Source of the DNA: a virus
Length of the DNA stretch: 62,600 bases
Strand: one strand, 5' to 3'
Virus record (IMG/VR): IMGVR_UViG_3300006793_005371
Coordinates: 1-62,600 of that record
The notes beneath the pieces are model-generated. The model was not told the origin of the DNA. It did no database searches and saw only the letters and a list, made by a program, of their open reading frames with translations. The first letter of the stretch is position 1. Each line of letters starts with the position of its first letter. The translations under genes and the position numbers were made by a program. Below, in pieces: positions 15,548-24,624 of the stretch.

Positions 15548-15633
15548 GTTACATAGGTCCCGACAGTGGCCTAGTTGACGAACGAATGCTGTCAATACAA
15601 TGACTATGAGAAAAAGTGTCGAATATGAAGTTT

Positions 15634-15651
15634 TCCCTTAGACGTAAGGGA
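15634..15651 (+). terminator. Hairpin between tRNA cluster and convergent gene
   Basis: TCCCTTA-gacg-TAAGGGA, 7 bp perfect, followed on the plus strand by AGACTTTAGTTTTT. It lies between the tRNAs and the 3' end of the minus-strand gene. Confidence 0.5.
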
Positions 15652-15655
15652 GACT

Positions 15656-16837
15656 TTAGTTTTTAGTTACTAGCCTCTCTGTGAGGGGTTTAGTGACTAA
15701 ACTTGCTAGAAACTCTACGTCATGTGATAATTTATAGTTATGTCTAACAATTTCTAAATTAGGTTCCTTTGAAACCATAACATCTATAACTGCTTCTATA
15801 CGCTCTGGACCAAATTCTAAATTGTCATACAATTCTGTGTACTCCATTATAAAACCTACATCAGTTAATGCATTGTTTAGTCCTGCAGGACCTATTGTGA
15901 GTATAGGCATTCCTGCCATCATTCCTTTAAATGTTTTTTCAGTGTTAAATTTTATGTGAGGATAAGTTTCACACGCAATTTTCCAAGTGTAGTTTCCTGC
16001 GTATCTTTTGTTTAGAGGAATGCAGTCTTTAAATAATTCTATTGTGCTATTAGGCAATACCTTAGGCAACTCATGTCTGTATGATCTAACAAACTTTTCT
16101 ACAAGTTCGGATTGTACAAGTGAATGCCCATATCTGCCCAACCCAACGTTAGGACTTTTAAAGTAATCACCCAACTTACCATCTTCATCAAAGTTAACAG
16201 TTAAACTCCAATCTACGTTGTGGTCTAGTAATTCTAGTTGAGCAAGTCTAGCCAATGTTGCAAGTCTACCAGGCCTAGGTTTATGATTTGGAAATAAACA
16301 TCTCTTAATTTTTTTGTTGTCTATGATACTTTCTGGTACTATGTTTCCTGTTCGCACAGCCTCCATATATGTAATCAATGGAAATATGTGCATACACATT
16401 GTTTCGTTACCAAACTCATCAAATGCGCCACTGGCATTTAATATTCTGTTATCATTTATTAATACTTTAGGTAAAAAATGTTCTACATGGTACCCGCCGT
16501 CTATATAATCATACACAATGATGTTATAAACACTTATCAGTGTTTCTCTAATTTTAGCAGATAACTCCATGAAGTCACTTGCACAAATTTCAAACCAAAA
16601 GTTGTCTAGTGGTTCTGTAACTTGCATTAACGCATCTACTGATATACCTTTTGCACCAAACCTTTCACCAAATGCTAGTCCTCTTTCTTTGCATTGTCTT
16701 TTTATAACATTGCCAAATTCTGGATTGTTATAGAAAATACCTATCAAACCTGGGTGATCCATTGCATCACTGAAAGCATATTCCAAAGTGTTGTATGTTT
16801 CTGATCTTGCTGTTGATATCTTTTCTAAGTGTATCAT
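15656..16837 (-). CDS. Putative glycosyltransferase-like phage protein
   Basis: 393 residues from the ATG at 16837, chosen because CTAAATA ends 5 nt upstream (an ATG at 16858 is further up in frame). The C-terminal third has KFNTEKTFKGMMAGMPILT, resembling the FTEKTxKPxxxGxP motif in some glycosyltransferase-like proteins of large phages. No DxD metal site or transmembrane segment is obvious. It is transcribed opposite to the surrounding genes. Function is a guess from this motif; it could act on surface glycans with the FkbM/GT pair. Confidence 0.45.
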   Translation of the reverse strand: MIHLEKISTARSETYNTLEYAFSDAMDHPGLIGIFYNNPEFGNVIKRQCKERGLAFGERFGAKGISVDALMQVTEPLDNFWFEICASDFMELSAKIRETLISVYNIIVYDYIDGGYHVEHFLPKVLINDNRILNASGAFDEFGNETMCMHIFPLITYMEAVRTGNIVPESIIDNKKIKRCLFPNHKPRPGRLATLARLAQLELLDHNVDWSLTVNFDEDGKLGDYFKSPNVGLGRYGHSLVQSELVEKFVRSYRHELPKVLPNSTIELFKDCIPLNKRYAGNYTWKIACETYPHIKFNTEKTFKGMMAGMPILTIGPAGLNNALTDVGFIMEYTELYDNLEFGPERIEAVIDVMVSKEPNLEIVRHNYKLSHDVEFLASLVTKPLTERLVTKN

Positions 16838-16842
16838 GCCTA

Positions 16843-16849
16843 TATTTAG
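16843..16849 (-). promoter_or_regulatory. Late promoter-like element (CTAAATA), 5 nt before ATG
   Basis: One mismatch to ATAAATA but with exactly the same 5-nt spacing (TAGGC) to the ATG at 16837. Confidence 0.5.
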
Positions 16850-16893
16850 CATTAACATATACTAGAATTCTTGACTACTGGCATCAATATAGG

Positions 16894-16900
16894 ATAAATA
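16894..16900 (+). promoter_or_regulatory. Late promoter element, 5 nt before ATG
   Basis: GATAAATA, then TGTAT, then the in-frame ATG at 16906. It lies inside a longer open frame beginning at 16795 and decides the start. Confidence 0.65.
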
Positions 16901-16905
16901 TGTAT

Positions 16906-18264
16906 ATGCTATTCGGATTATTAACATTATTTACAGCCTTGGCTATTGCCGGTGTAGCCGCATGGTTCAGTATAGTAGGTCTTATGACGTTCTTCCAAGG
17001 AGCGGCTATGAGTATTGCTGTTATGGCCGGTACACTTGAAGTTGGCAAATTAGTAACAGTAAGTTGGCTATATAGGTATTGGAAAGAAACTTCATTACTG
17101 GTTAAGATGTATTTGTCTACGGCAGTACTATTTTTAATGCTTATTACAAGCATAGGTATATTTGGCTATCTCAGTAAAGCACACCAGGAAGTATCTGGCA
17201 GTAGTGCAGATGCATTTGCTGTAGTAGAAAGAATTGATGGACAAATACTAAGAGAAGAAAATAAGATAGACATACTAGAAGACCGTATTACTAGTTTACA
17301 AACTGGTGGCGGATTAGATGTTAGTTCAAGTATACAGCAACAAGTATCTATAAGAGATGGCGCATGGGAAAGAGTACAAGGCGATATTGATTACGCACAA
17401 GGACAAATAGATAGGCTCAGAGACCAACTAGCAGTATTAGATAAAGCAGTAAACGATTTAAGAAACAAAGGTGTTGAAGTTATAGAAACTGATGCAGGTG
17501 GAACGTTCAGACGTGCCGAAACAGAAACCATCGATTATGTTGCACAGGCAAATGAACTATTTGAACAGCAATCACAACAACGTGCAGATATCAAAGAAGA
17601 TATTGACAAGCAACAAGCAAACATAGACAAGTATAGAGAACAAGCACAGGCAGACATAAACAATGCTAATGCAGAGATTAACAGGCTTAGAGAAAACAGT
17701 AGCACAGATCAAGATGAGATACTTGTAAAAATAGATGATTACAATAATCAAATAGATACAATATATGCAAACATTGTAGTAATCAAAGATGAGAAGTTTG
17801 AAGCAGAAAGTGTTGTTAGAAACATAGAGAAGGAAGTTGGACCAATCAAATATGTTGCCGAACTTATATATGGTGAAAGCGGGGAAGAAGTATTAGGACA
17901 AGCAATACGTTTGTTTATAATATTACTTGTTGTAGTATTTGATCCATTAGCAGTTATGTTACTTATTGCGGCCAACCAGACGTTGTTACGTTACGGAATC
18001 AACTTAGAAAAAACAGGACCAGATCCTCATTTTGTAGATGAGATACTCGACGATGATGATTTTGAAACTCAATCTAGAAAAATATATGGCGACAATATGC
18101 CAGATGTTCCCGAAGTCAAGGAAGTTATAGTAGAAAAAGAAGTTATAATAGAAAAGGAAGTTGAAAAAGAAATTGATATGAATGCTATTAAAACTCCTAG
18201 AGCAGTAAAGGCTCTTGAAAAAAAACTTAAGAAGAAATTAGACGATGACGGAACAAGAAGTTAA
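16906..18264 (+). CDS. Membrane protein with long periplasm/cytoplasm coiled coil
   Basis: 452 residues from the promoter-defined start. Three or four membrane segments lie in the first 85 residues (LFGLLTLFTALAIAGVAAWFS onward) and another pair near 345 (FIILLVVVFDPLAVMLLIA). Between them are about 230 residues of heptad-rich coiled coil (DQLAVLDKAVNDLRNK and similar). The tail has EVIVEKEVIIEKEVEKE, the same repeat type as the next protein. Similar proteins occur in T4-like cyanophages; role unknown, possibly envelope remodelling or superinfection control. The next gene overlaps by 20 nt. Confidence 0.7.
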   Translation: MLFGLLTLFTALAIAGVAAWFSIVGLMTFFQGAAMSIAVMAGTLEVGKLVTVSWLYRYWKETSLLVKMYLSTAVLFLMLITSIGIFGYLSKAHQEVSGSSADAFAVVERIDGQILREENKIDILEDRITSLQTGGGLDVSSSIQQQVSIRDGAWERVQGDIDYAQGQIDRLRDQLAVLDKAVNDLRNKGVEVIETDAGGTFRRAETETIDYVAQANELFEQQSQQRADIKEDIDKQQANIDKYREQAQADINNANAEINRLRENSSTDQDEILVKIDDYNNQIDTIYANIVVIKDEKFEAESVVRNIEKEVGPIKYVAELIYGESGEEVLGQAIRLFIILLVVVFDPLAVMLLIAANQTLLRYGINLEKTGPDPHFVDEILDDDDFETQSRKIYGDNMPDVPEVKEVIVEKEVIIEKEVEKEIDMNAIKTPRAVKALEKKLKKKLDDDGTRS

Positions 18265-19018
18265 AGATAAGTTCGACGAACTTTATGCAAAATATCAACA
18301 CACAATGGAGATGCTTGTTGATGCGTTGGATAACATAGAATCATTAAAAAAAGAACTTGACAAAAAACCAAAAGAAGTTATAGTAGATAGAGAAGTAGAA
18401 AAGATAGTAGAAGTAGAAGTAGAAGTCCCAGTTGAAGTTATTAAAGAAGTAATAGTTACTAAGGAGATTGAAGTTGAACAGATCGTCGAGAAGATTGTCG
18501 AAGTTAAAGTCCCAGTCGAGGTCGAAAAGGAGACAGTGGTCACTGTCGAAAAGGAAGTCCCAGGACCAGAGCGAATCGTTAATGTTGAGGTCCCCGGACC
18601 AGAAAGGAGAGTGGAAGTCCCTGGACCAGAGCGAGTAGTAGAAGTTGTAAACCCAGAGGATGCAAAACTTAAACAACAGAATTTAGTTTTGTCAGCAGAA
18701 ATACAAAAACTAAAAAAACGTAAGCCTGAAGTTAAGATAGTCGAAAAGGAAGTTATAGTAGAAGTACCAGTAACAGAGTTCGTAGATCAGCCGCCCCAGG
18801 TAATTGAATCAGCATCTACAAAAGACTTACATGAAGCCGCAAGACTTATGTCACAGAGTGAGTTGAACAAAGAGGACCTCACAGAAAAACAAATCTATAA
18901 TCTTTTAATCAAGGAATCCGAAGAAGAAGTTAAACGTAAAATTGGCTTCTGGGCAATGCCTCTGCCTACAGATGAAGGGCAACCGACAAACAAAAAGTAT
19001 ACTGGAAAGAAAAGGTAA
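18245..19018 (+). CDS. Repeat protein with VEVPGPER / EVxVEKEV repeats
   Basis: 257 residues. An N-terminal helix is followed by about 100 residues of alternating Val/Glu/Lys repeats (VEKIVEVEVEVPVEVIKEV type) containing three VPGPER units, then a coiled coil and a helical C-terminus with IGFWAMPLPTDEGQ. The alternating pattern suggests extended beta structure or a stalk. The previous gene ends in the same type of repeat, and the two overlap, so they may assemble together. No enzyme motif. Function unknown. Confidence 0.65.
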   Translation: MTEQEVKDKFDELYAKYQHTMEMLVDALDNIESLKKELDKKPKEVIVDREVEKIVEVEVEVPVEVIKEVIVTKEIEVEQIVEKIVEVKVPVEVEKETVVTVEKEVPGPERIVNVEVPGPERRVEVPGPERVVEVVNPEDAKLKQQNLVLSAEIQKLKKRKPEVKIVEKEVIVEVPVTEFVDQPPQVIESASTKDLHEAARLMSQSELNKEDLTEKQIYNLLIKESEEEVKRKIGFWAMPLPTDEGQPTNKKYTGKKR

Positions 19019-19042
19019 ATAAAAACAGAGGTTAATGAATAA

Positions 19043-20320
19043 ATGCCAGATAATAAAAATCTGCAATGTAGTTTTTGCGGAAAAAATAGAGACAACGTAG
19101 ACAAACTTATTGCAGGTCCAAATGTTTACATTTGCAATGAATGTATCATATTGAGTTACGATATTGTAGTTTCAGCAGGTGAAACAAATGAAAATTCATT
19201 AAAGTTAGAGGACCTTCCTAATCCACAAGATATTAAACAGTTTCTAGATTCACATATAATTGCACATAACGATACCAAAGAACTGTTATCAGTTAGTGCT
19301 TATAATCATTATAAAAGAATACTAGGACAGACATCAATTGAAATAGATAAAACAAATGTACTATTAGTTGGTCCAACAGGAACAGGTAAAACATTGTTTG
19401 CTAAAACACTTGCTAAAAAATTACAAGTACCGTTCGCTATTGCTGATGCAACTACACTAACTGAAGCAGGATACGTTGGGGAAGACGTAGAGAGCGTCTT
19501 AGAGCGTCTGCTGAGCATTGCTGACTGGGACCTCGATAAAGCACAAAAGGGTATAGTTTACATAGACGAGATAGATAAAAAGGCCCGTAAGAGCGAATCT
19601 AACTCCTCTACACGCGATGTTAGTGGTGAGGGAGTACAACAAGCACTCTTAAGACTGATAGAAGGTACTATAGTTAAGATTAAAACAAGTAAGTCTAATA
19701 CTAAGTTTCAAGACAGCACAATAGAATTTGATACAAAAGACGTATTGTTTATATTAGGTGGTGCGTTTGTAGGACTAGACAAAATTGTTTCTAAAAACAT
19801 AACTAAAAATTCTCAAATAGGATTTGGCTCCAAACTTATTACAACCGAAGAAAAGAATACTATACTCAATCAAACAACACCTCAAGACATTGTACAATAT
19901 GGTCTTATACCTGAACTAGTTGGTAGGGTACCTGTTATAGCAGTACTTGAGGAATTAAACCAACAACATTTACGACAAATATTAGATACAGTTGATAACA
20001 ATATTGTTGATCAATACAAAGAACTTATAAGTCTTGATGATATAAATCTTAACATAGGTAAAGAGTATTTAGACGAAGTGGCAAAGATTGCCAGCAGGTC
20101 GGAGTTAGGTGCTAGAGGACTTAAGACGTTGATAGAGAATACATTATTGAGTATAATGTACAGGGCACCACTACTCAGAAAACAGGGTGTGAATGAGATA
20201 GAGTTTCATAAATATCCAGTAGAAGAACAAAATTTTCCATTATTAAAATACGATAATGGACAAACAGTGATAGACACTAACTATAGAATATACCGAGGAA
20301 TATATGGCAAACAAAAATAA
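19043..20320 (+). CDS. clpX: ClpX ATP-dependent unfoldase
   Basis: 425 residues with the complete ClpX layout: N-terminal C4 zinc domain (Cys9, Cys12, Cys31, Cys34), Walker A GPTGTGKT (110-117), pore loop GYVG (143-146), Walker B IVYIDEID (171-178), the IGF loop that docks into ClpP (259-261), a [11 protein letters not shown] arginine-finger region and the sensor-2 helix ARGLKTLIE. All parts needed to unfold substrates and feed ClpP are present. With the phage ClpP (52346) and ClpS (28103) it could form a phage-controlled protease. It overlaps the next gene by 17 nt. Confidence 0.95.
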   Translation: MPDNKNLQCSFCGKNRDNVDKLIAGPNVYICNECIILSYDIVVSAGETNENSLKLEDLPNPQDIKQFLDSHIIAHNDTKELLSVSAYNHYKRILGQTSIEIDKTNVLLVGPTGTGKTLFAKTLAKKLQVPFAIADATTLTEAGYVGEDVESVLERLLSIADWDLDKAQKGIVYIDEIDKKARKSESNSSTRDVSGEGVQQALLRLIEGTIVKIKTSKSNTKFQDSTIEFDTKDVLFILGGAFVGLDKIVSKNITKNSQIGFGSKLITTEEKNTILNQTTPQDIVQYGLIPELVGRVPVIAVLEELNQQHLRQILDTVDNNIVDQYKELISLDDINLNIGKEYLDEVAKIASRSELGARGLKTLIENTLLSIMYRAPLLRKQGVNEIEFHKYPVEEQNFPLLKYDNGQTVIDTNYRIYRGIYGKQK

Positions 20321-20729
20321 CTGGGGCAAGAACACCGGGAACAACTTTAAAAAGTCGTTCAATAATAAGAAAGGTCCTAGAAAAGAAGAGAACTTTTTAG
20401 ATAAGTTCAAGGGTGCTAGTGTTGAAGTTAGAAACGGTGATGTTAATGGTGCTATCAGAAAACTAAAGAAAATTTTAGAAAATGCAGATAGGCAAAAAGA
20501 ATTAGCAAAACGAGAGTTTTACGAAAAGCCTAGTGCTAAACGTAAAAGACGAAAAGATGCCGCAATCAAAAGAACACAACGAGAAGAGAACAAAAAAATC
20601 TACTCAGGTGAGGCACCACTACAAGAAGTATCAGGGTTTGCGTTTATGAAATCCAAACGTAAGAGAAGGAAGTATTCAGATAAGAAGTCTGCTGTTGATA
20701 GACATCTTAGATCATCCGGTTTACGATAA
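20304..20729 (+). CDS. rpsU: Ribosomal protein bS21-like with extensions
   Basis: 141 residues. The middle (VEVRNGDVNGAIRKLKKI, then REFYEKPSAKRKRRKDAA) matches bS21 (xVxVxxxExxDxALRRFKR, RREFYEKPxxxRKRKxxxA). About 40 residues precede and 45 follow the bS21 core; both are basic. bS21 sits near the anti-Shine-Dalgarno end of 16S rRNA and affects initiation; phage-borne bS21 is known in viruses of marine bacteria. It fits the idea that this phage alters host ribosomes. Start overlaps clpX. Confidence 0.8.
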   Translation: MANKNNWGKNTGNNFKKSFNNKKGPRKEENFLDKFKGASVEVRNGDVNGAIRKLKKILENADRQKELAKREFYEKPSAKRKRRKDAAIKRTQREENKKIYSGEAPLQEVSGFAFMKSKRKRRKYSDKKSAVDRHLRSSGLR

Positions 20730-21509
20730 ATGTCAAAGATCGTTGTAGTCAGCGGCGGCTTTGATCCATTACATAGTGGACACATTAATTTATTAGAGTC
20801 AGCATCAGCGTATGGTGAAAAACTTGTTGTTTTAGTAAACAGTGATGACTGGCTAACAAGAAAGAAAGGCAGACCTTTTATGCCTTTTGAAGAACGTGCT
20901 TTAATCCTACAACGTATGGACATGGTTGATAATGTGTACGGGGTAGACGATGCAGACGGAAGTGTAACCAAAGGCTTGATAGATGTCAGGAATGCATTCG
21001 GACAACATCACGAATATGTCTTTTGTAACGGAGGTGATAGAAAGAAAGACAACATTCCAGAAATGTCAGTTGAAGGTTACAGTTTCGAATTTGCAGTTGG
21101 TGGAGATAACAAAGCCAACAGCAGTAGTTGGATCTTGAAAGAGTGGAAGTATCCAACCGAGCGCCGTGTGTGGGGAGAGTTTTCAGACTTGTTCCAAGAC
21201 ACGGCAGTAAAAGTAAAAGAACTAATTATAGAACCAGGTAAAGGGATAAGTTATCAAAGACACTTTAAACGTAGTGAATCTTGGTTTATCAGCAAAGGCG
21301 AGTGTGAAATTAAATATTCCCCGGGAGAACCTGAGCATTTTACAATACATCAATTAAAAACTGATGATTCTTTTACAGTTAAACGTGGAGATTGGCATCA
21401 GGTAATAAATAAAACTGATGGACCATGTCATATTATAGAAATACAATATGGCGAAGAAACAACTGAAGACGATATTGAACGTCTTGAGTATTACGACGGA
21501 GAGAAATGA
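20730..21509 (+). CDS. Cytidylyltransferase-cupin fusion
   Basis: 259 residues. N-terminal half: nucleotidyltransferase of the RfaE/glycerol-3-phosphate cytidylyltransferase type with GGFDPLHSGH (HxGH at 15-18) and an RxxYP/FCNGGDR region. C-terminal half (about 145-259): cupin similar to mannose-6-phosphate isomerase type II (RVWGEFSDLF; GISYQRHFKRSE; KRGDWHQVINKT). Together they suggest activation and modification of a sugar phosphate, for phage glycans or host surface change. ATG overlaps the previous stop region (GATAAATG), and the next gene overlaps by 4 nt. Confidence 0.82.
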   Translation: MSKIVVVSGGFDPLHSGHINLLESASAYGEKLVVLVNSDDWLTRKKGRPFMPFEERALILQRMDMVDNVYGVDDADGSVTKGLIDVRNAFGQHHEYVFCNGGDRKKDNIPEMSVEGYSFEFAVGGDNKANSSSWILKEWKYPTERRVWGEFSDLFQDTAVKVKELIIEPGKGISYQRHFKRSESWFISKGECEIKYSPGEPEHFTIHQLKTDDSFTVKRGDWHQVINKTDGPCHIIEIQYGEETTEDDIERLEYYDGEK

Positions 21510-21955
21510 GAGAATTAGGAATGACGTTATTAGGATGTCTAGCAATAAGTATGTTTTTTGTTGCTAAAGTATATCCAAATTTAGAATACACTGGAGCATC
21601 CAGCAATAGTAGTTGTACTGGACAATGCTATGTAGATTATGTAGCACTTAACGGTACACCATCTGAGATAGAACAACGCAAACAAGCATTGGCTAACTTA
21701 GACGAGTTTAGTGACATCAGAAGTTTATGGGCAGGTTGTGCCGCATGTCACGGACAGGCAGGTGAAGGTATGGCAGTATTCCCAAAACTTGCTGGACAAA
21801 GTTCAGCATATATTGTGGACAGACTTAACACTTACAAGAACAGAGGACAAGTAGGTGCAATGAGTTCCACTATGTGGGCACAGGCCGGCATGTTGTCTGA
21901 TAAAGATATAGAAACAATAGGTAAGTTTATAGAAGCAGGCTTACCGGGAAAATAA
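21506..21955 (+). CDS. Membrane-anchored or exported c-type cytochrome
   Basis: 149 residues. An N-terminal hydrophobic segment (about 6-21) is followed by a Cys-containing linker and a class I cytochrome c domain with the haem motif CAACH (78-82) and a likely distal ligand Met119 in VGAMSSTMW, then SDKDIETIGKFIEAG. This is the cytochrome c4/c5/c553 pattern. Haem attachment would need the host Ccm system in the periplasm. It heads the group cytochrome, ferritin-like, IscS, IscU. A phage cytochrome c is rare; role could be to accept electrons during infection, which is inference. Confidence 0.85.
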   Translation: MRELGMTLLGCLAISMFFVAKVYPNLEYTGASSNSSCTGQCYVDYVALNGTPSEIEQRKQALANLDEFSDIRSLWAGCAACHGQAGEGMAVFPKLAGQSSAYIVDRLNTYKNRGQVGAMSSTMWAQAGMLSDKDIETIGKFIEAGLPGK

Positions 21956-21961
21956 GGATAC

Positions 21962-22402
21962 ATGGAATTGAGAGACCTGAATACAACCGCAGTATGCGAT
22001 ATACTAAATAAAATAGTAGAGTTAGAAATGGCTGGAGTAGTTAGATATGCTCATAGTTCATTAATGATTACAGGGCCTAACAGAATTCCTATTGTGGCAT
22101 TCCTGCAAGAACAAGCAAACGAAAGTTTAGCACACGCCTTACAAGCAGGTGAATACATCACAGGCTTTGGTGGACACCCAAGTCAAAAAATTGCACACAT
22201 TGAAGAAAATCATGATCATAGTGTGTTACAGATATTGCAAGAAAGTTTAGATCACGAAGTGTCAGCAGTTGAAATGTATAAAAAGTTATTGACAGAAGTT
22301 GCTGATGCAAGTATAATGTTAGAAGAATATGCAAGAGGCCAAATTGGAATGGAAGAGCAACATGCTCTAGAAATTCGTAAAATGCTAAAAGACTTCGGAT
22401 AA
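21962..22402 (+). CDS. Ferritin-like (bacterioferritin/mini-ferritin) protein
   Basis: 146 residues, four-helix bundle pattern with di-iron ligands spread in two pairs: Glu20/22, ANESLAHA (Glu54, His58), DHEVSAVE (about 98-104) and MEEQHALE (131-137). GFGGHP between helices 2 and 3 is typical of bacterial ferritin-like/Bfr-type proteins. It may store or detoxify iron. It sits 6 nt after the cytochrome gene and 1 nt before iscS, suggesting iron supply for cluster assembly. Whether it forms a 12- or 24-mer cannot be seen. Confidence 0.8.
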   Translation: MELRDLNTTAVCDILNKIVELEMAGVVRYAHSSLMITGPNRIPIVAFLQEQANESLAHALQAGEYITGFGGHPSQKIAHIEENHDHSVLQILQESLDHEVSAVEMYKKLLTEVADASIMLEEYARGQIGMEEQHALEIRKMLKDFG

Positions 22403-22403
22403 C

Positions 22404-23675
22404 ATGGATCATAAACAACATAGAGATATAACAGCAACAATAGACACCAAGGCCCAGCCTACTGGGGATAGAATTTACATGGACTATGCTTCTACTACAC
22501 CTTGCGATAAACGTGTAGTTGAATCTATGGTTAAGTACATGACTGAAGATGGAGAGTTTGGTAACCCAGCAAGTAGAAGTCACAGTTTTGGTTGGACAGC
22601 AGATGAGGCCGTTGAAACTGCTAGAAAGAATGTAGCAGACTTAATTGGTGCAGATCCTAAAGAAATAATTTTTACTAGTGGAGCCACTGAAGCAGATAAT
22701 CTTGCTGTTAAAGGTATAGCACAATTTTATGAAACTAATGGCAAACACATTATAACCAGTAAAATAGAACATAAAGCAGTATTAGATCCTTGCAGAGAAT
22801 TAGAACGCCAAGGCTTTGAAGTTACATACTTAGATCCTAATGAAGATGGTATAGTTACAGCACAAATGGTTATAGATGCTGTTAGAGACGATACTATACT
22901 TGTTAGCATTATGTATATCAATAATGAGATGGGCACAATCAATGATATTGAAGGGATTGGTGCGTTTTGTTTTGAAAATAAAATTATGTTTCATGTTGAT
23001 GCCGCACAGGCAACTGGTAAAATAGACTTCAACTTACAAGAACTGCCAGTACACGCAATGAGTTTATCTGCTCATAAAACATACGGTCCAAAAGGTATTG
23101 GTGCATTGTATGTTAGAAAAAAGCCAAGAGTAAGATTAAGAGGACAAATACACGGTGGTGGACACGAAAGAGGTATGCGGTCCGGAACATTACCTACACA
23201 TCAAATTGTAGGAATGGGTGAAGCATTTAAGTATGCTAGGCTTGAAATGGAAGAAAATAAACAACATGTTAAAATGTTGCATGATAGATTACTAGAAAAA
23301 CTTATAGGTATAGAAGAAACATATATTAATGGCTCATTAGATCACAAAGTACCAAACATACTCAACATAAGTTTTAACTTTGTAGAAGGCGAGTCTTTGA
23401 TTATGGCACTAGACAACGTTGCTGTAAGCAGTGGTAGTGCATGTACAAGTGCTAGTTTAGAGCCCAGTTATGTACTTAGAGCTATTGGCAGAGATGACGA
23501 ATTAGCACACAGTAGTATTAGGTTTAGTTTTGGAAGAACAACTACTGTAGAAGAAGTTGATAGTGTTGCCGAAACAATGCTCAATGTTATTGAAAAACTT
23601 AGAATACTATCACCTTTATGGGATATGTATTTAGACGGTGTTGATTTTAGTAAAGTTAAATGGAACGCACACTAA
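22404..23675 (+). CDS. iscS: Cysteine desulfurase IscS
   Basis: 423 residues. PLP enzyme that removes sulfur from cysteine. Motifs: [13 protein letters not shown] (26-38), SGATEADN (92-99), EHKA with His123, [13 protein letters not shown] lysine in [11 protein letters not shown] (Lys225), and the mobile-loop catalytic Cys347 in [14 protein letters not shown], the group I (IscS/NifS) pattern. The N-terminus is about 25 residues longer than usual. It is 15 nt upstream of iscU, which has its own late promoter, so the donor and scaffold are paired as in bacterial isc operons but without IscR, HscA/HscB or Fdx next to them. Confidence 0.95.
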   Translation: MDHKQHRDITATIDTKAQPTGDRIYMDYASTTPCDKRVVESMVKYMTEDGEFGNPASRSHSFGWTADEAVETARKNVADLIGADPKEIIFTSGATEADNLAVKGIAQFYETNGKHIITSKIEHKAVLDPCRELERQGFEVTYLDPNEDGIVTAQMVIDAVRDDTILVSIMYINNEMGTINDIEGIGAFCFENKIMFHVDAAQATGKIDFNLQELPVHAMSLSAHKTYGPKGIGALYVRKKPRVRLRGQIHGGGHERGMRSGTLPTHQIVGMGEAFKYARLEMEENKQHVKMLHDRLLEKLIGIEETYINGSLDHKVPNILNISFNFVEGESLIMALDNVAVSSGSACTSASLEPSYVLRAIGRDDELAHSSIRFSFGRTTTVEEVDSVAETMLNVIEKLRILSPLWDMYLDGVDFSKVKWNAH

Positions 23676-23678
23676 TAG

Positions 23679-23685
23679 ATAAATA
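23679..23685 (+). promoter_or_regulatory. Late promoter element, 5 nt before ATG
   Basis: GATAAATA, then TTATT, then the ATG of iscU at 23691; no ribosome site in between. Confidence 0.75.
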
Positions 23686-23690
23686 TTATT

Positions 23691-24119
23691 ATGGCATATT
23701 CAAATAAAGTTGTAGACAGATTTAAAAATGTACTTCATAATCCTGAAGCACATGGTGTTGGTAGGTTTGATCCAAAAGATCCAAATGTTGCTACTGGCAT
23801 GACTGGCGCACCAGCATGTGGTGACGTAATGAAGTTGGACTTGAAAATTAATCCTGACACAGATGTTATTGAAGATGTAAAATTCAAAACATATGGTTGT
23901 GGTAGTGCTATTGCAAGTTCGACTATGTTTGTTGAAATGCTTAAAGGCATGACAATCGAACAAGCACAACAAGTCAAGGACAAAGACATAGCAGATGCCT
24001 TAGAACTTCCTGCATTGAAACTACATTGTTCAATTCTAGCAGAAGAGTCAATCAAAGAAGCCATTGAAAATTGGGGCGAAAAGAAAACACATCGCCTCCA
24101 CAACAATCCCCCAAAATAA
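23691..24119 (+). CDS. iscU: Fe-S cluster scaffold IscU
   Basis: 142 residues with the scaffold ligands Cys43 and Asp45 (APACGD), Cys70 (YGCGSAIASS), and His112/Cys113 (LKLHCSILAEE). The HscA-recognition motif LPPVK appears as LPALK (106-110). The protein is nearly the size of bacterial IscU with a longer basic tail. It would accept sulfur from the adjacent phage IscS. Its late, apparently leaderless promoter points to need for cluster assembly late in infection. Confidence 0.95.
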   Translation: MAYSNKVVDRFKNVLHNPEAHGVGRFDPKDPNVATGMTGAPACGDVMKLDLKINPDTDVIEDVKFKTYGCGSAIASSTMFVEMLKGMTIEQAQQVKDKDIADALELPALKLHCSILAEESIKEAIENWGEKKTHRLHNNPPK

Positions 24120-24167
24120 AAATAGACTAAAACGAACCTGTTTACTTAACATATCTGTTATCCTGTC

Positions 24168-24174
24168 ATAAATA
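24168..24174 (+). promoter_or_regulatory. Late promoter element
   Basis: CATAAATA in the 106-nt gap after iscU; the first downstream ATG is at 24226, giving a leader of about 45 nt. Confidence 0.4.
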
Positions 24175-24225
24175 TCGTTTATAAAATGATATAACAATTC
24201 TGTATATCATAAACCTTGGGTTTTC

Positions 24226-24351
24226 ATGTCACGAGTTATTTGTATGTCAGTACTCTTATTCGCTCTTCAGTATGATGTTGCAGGAGTGAATCGTGCTCTA
24301 CGAGATTTAGAACAACGTGGTCATGAAACTCGATTATTTGTAATATGTTAA
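24226..24351 (+). CDS. Hypothetical 41-residue protein
   Basis: Starts MSRVICMSVLLFALQYDVA and ends LEQRGHETRLFVIC. No clear ribosome site. It might be a remnant of a longer gene, since ALRDLEQRGHETRLFV reads like part of a folded protein. The stop overlaps the start of the next small gene. Confidence 0.35.
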   Translation: MSRVICMSVLLFALQYDVAGVNRALRDLEQRGHETRLFVIC

Positions 24352-24443
24352 ATTTAGAAAAATTAAAAGAGAACTTAGAAGTTTTTACATTAGCATTAAC
24401 TTTCTTTGTTAGTATATTAGCACTCACGCCTACAGGATTATAA
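24345..24443 (+). CDS. Small single-span membrane protein
   Basis: 32 residues: charged N-terminus (LEKLKENLE) then one membrane segment (FTLALTFFVSILAL). Overlaps the preceding ORF by 7 nt and is followed 1 nt later by the next ATG. Real existence supported mainly by the tight packing. Confidence 0.4.
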   Translation: MLNLEKLKENLEVFTLALTFFVSILALTPTGL

Positions 24444-24444
24444 T

Positions 24445-24624
24445 ATGAGATATGAAGTACGTGATGCAACTCCAGAAGAAGCAATAGCCTGGAGAGAAGA
24501 AGATTATTGGAACCGAATGGATTTTAATCCATTGGTGATGTTTGTGGTAATACCAGCAGTAGTTCAATTATTAGTATTTGGAATGATGTTGGCTGTGATG
24601 GGCTTAAATCAAATAATATTTTGA
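24445..24624 (+). CDS. Small membrane protein
   Basis: 59 residues: acidic soluble N-half (ATPEEAIAWREEDYW) and one C-terminal membrane segment (LVMFVVIPAVVQLLVFGMML). Overlaps the next ORF by 4 nt. Unknown role. Confidence 0.5.
   Translation: MRYEVRDATPEEAIAWREEDYWNRMDFNPLVMFVVIPAVVQLLVFGMMLAVMGLNQIIF

Noticed and set aside
16795-16905. N-terminal extension of the coiled-coil membrane protein
   Set aside because: It would overlap the divergent gene's start region and the late promoter for 16906; the promoter position argues for the internal ATG.
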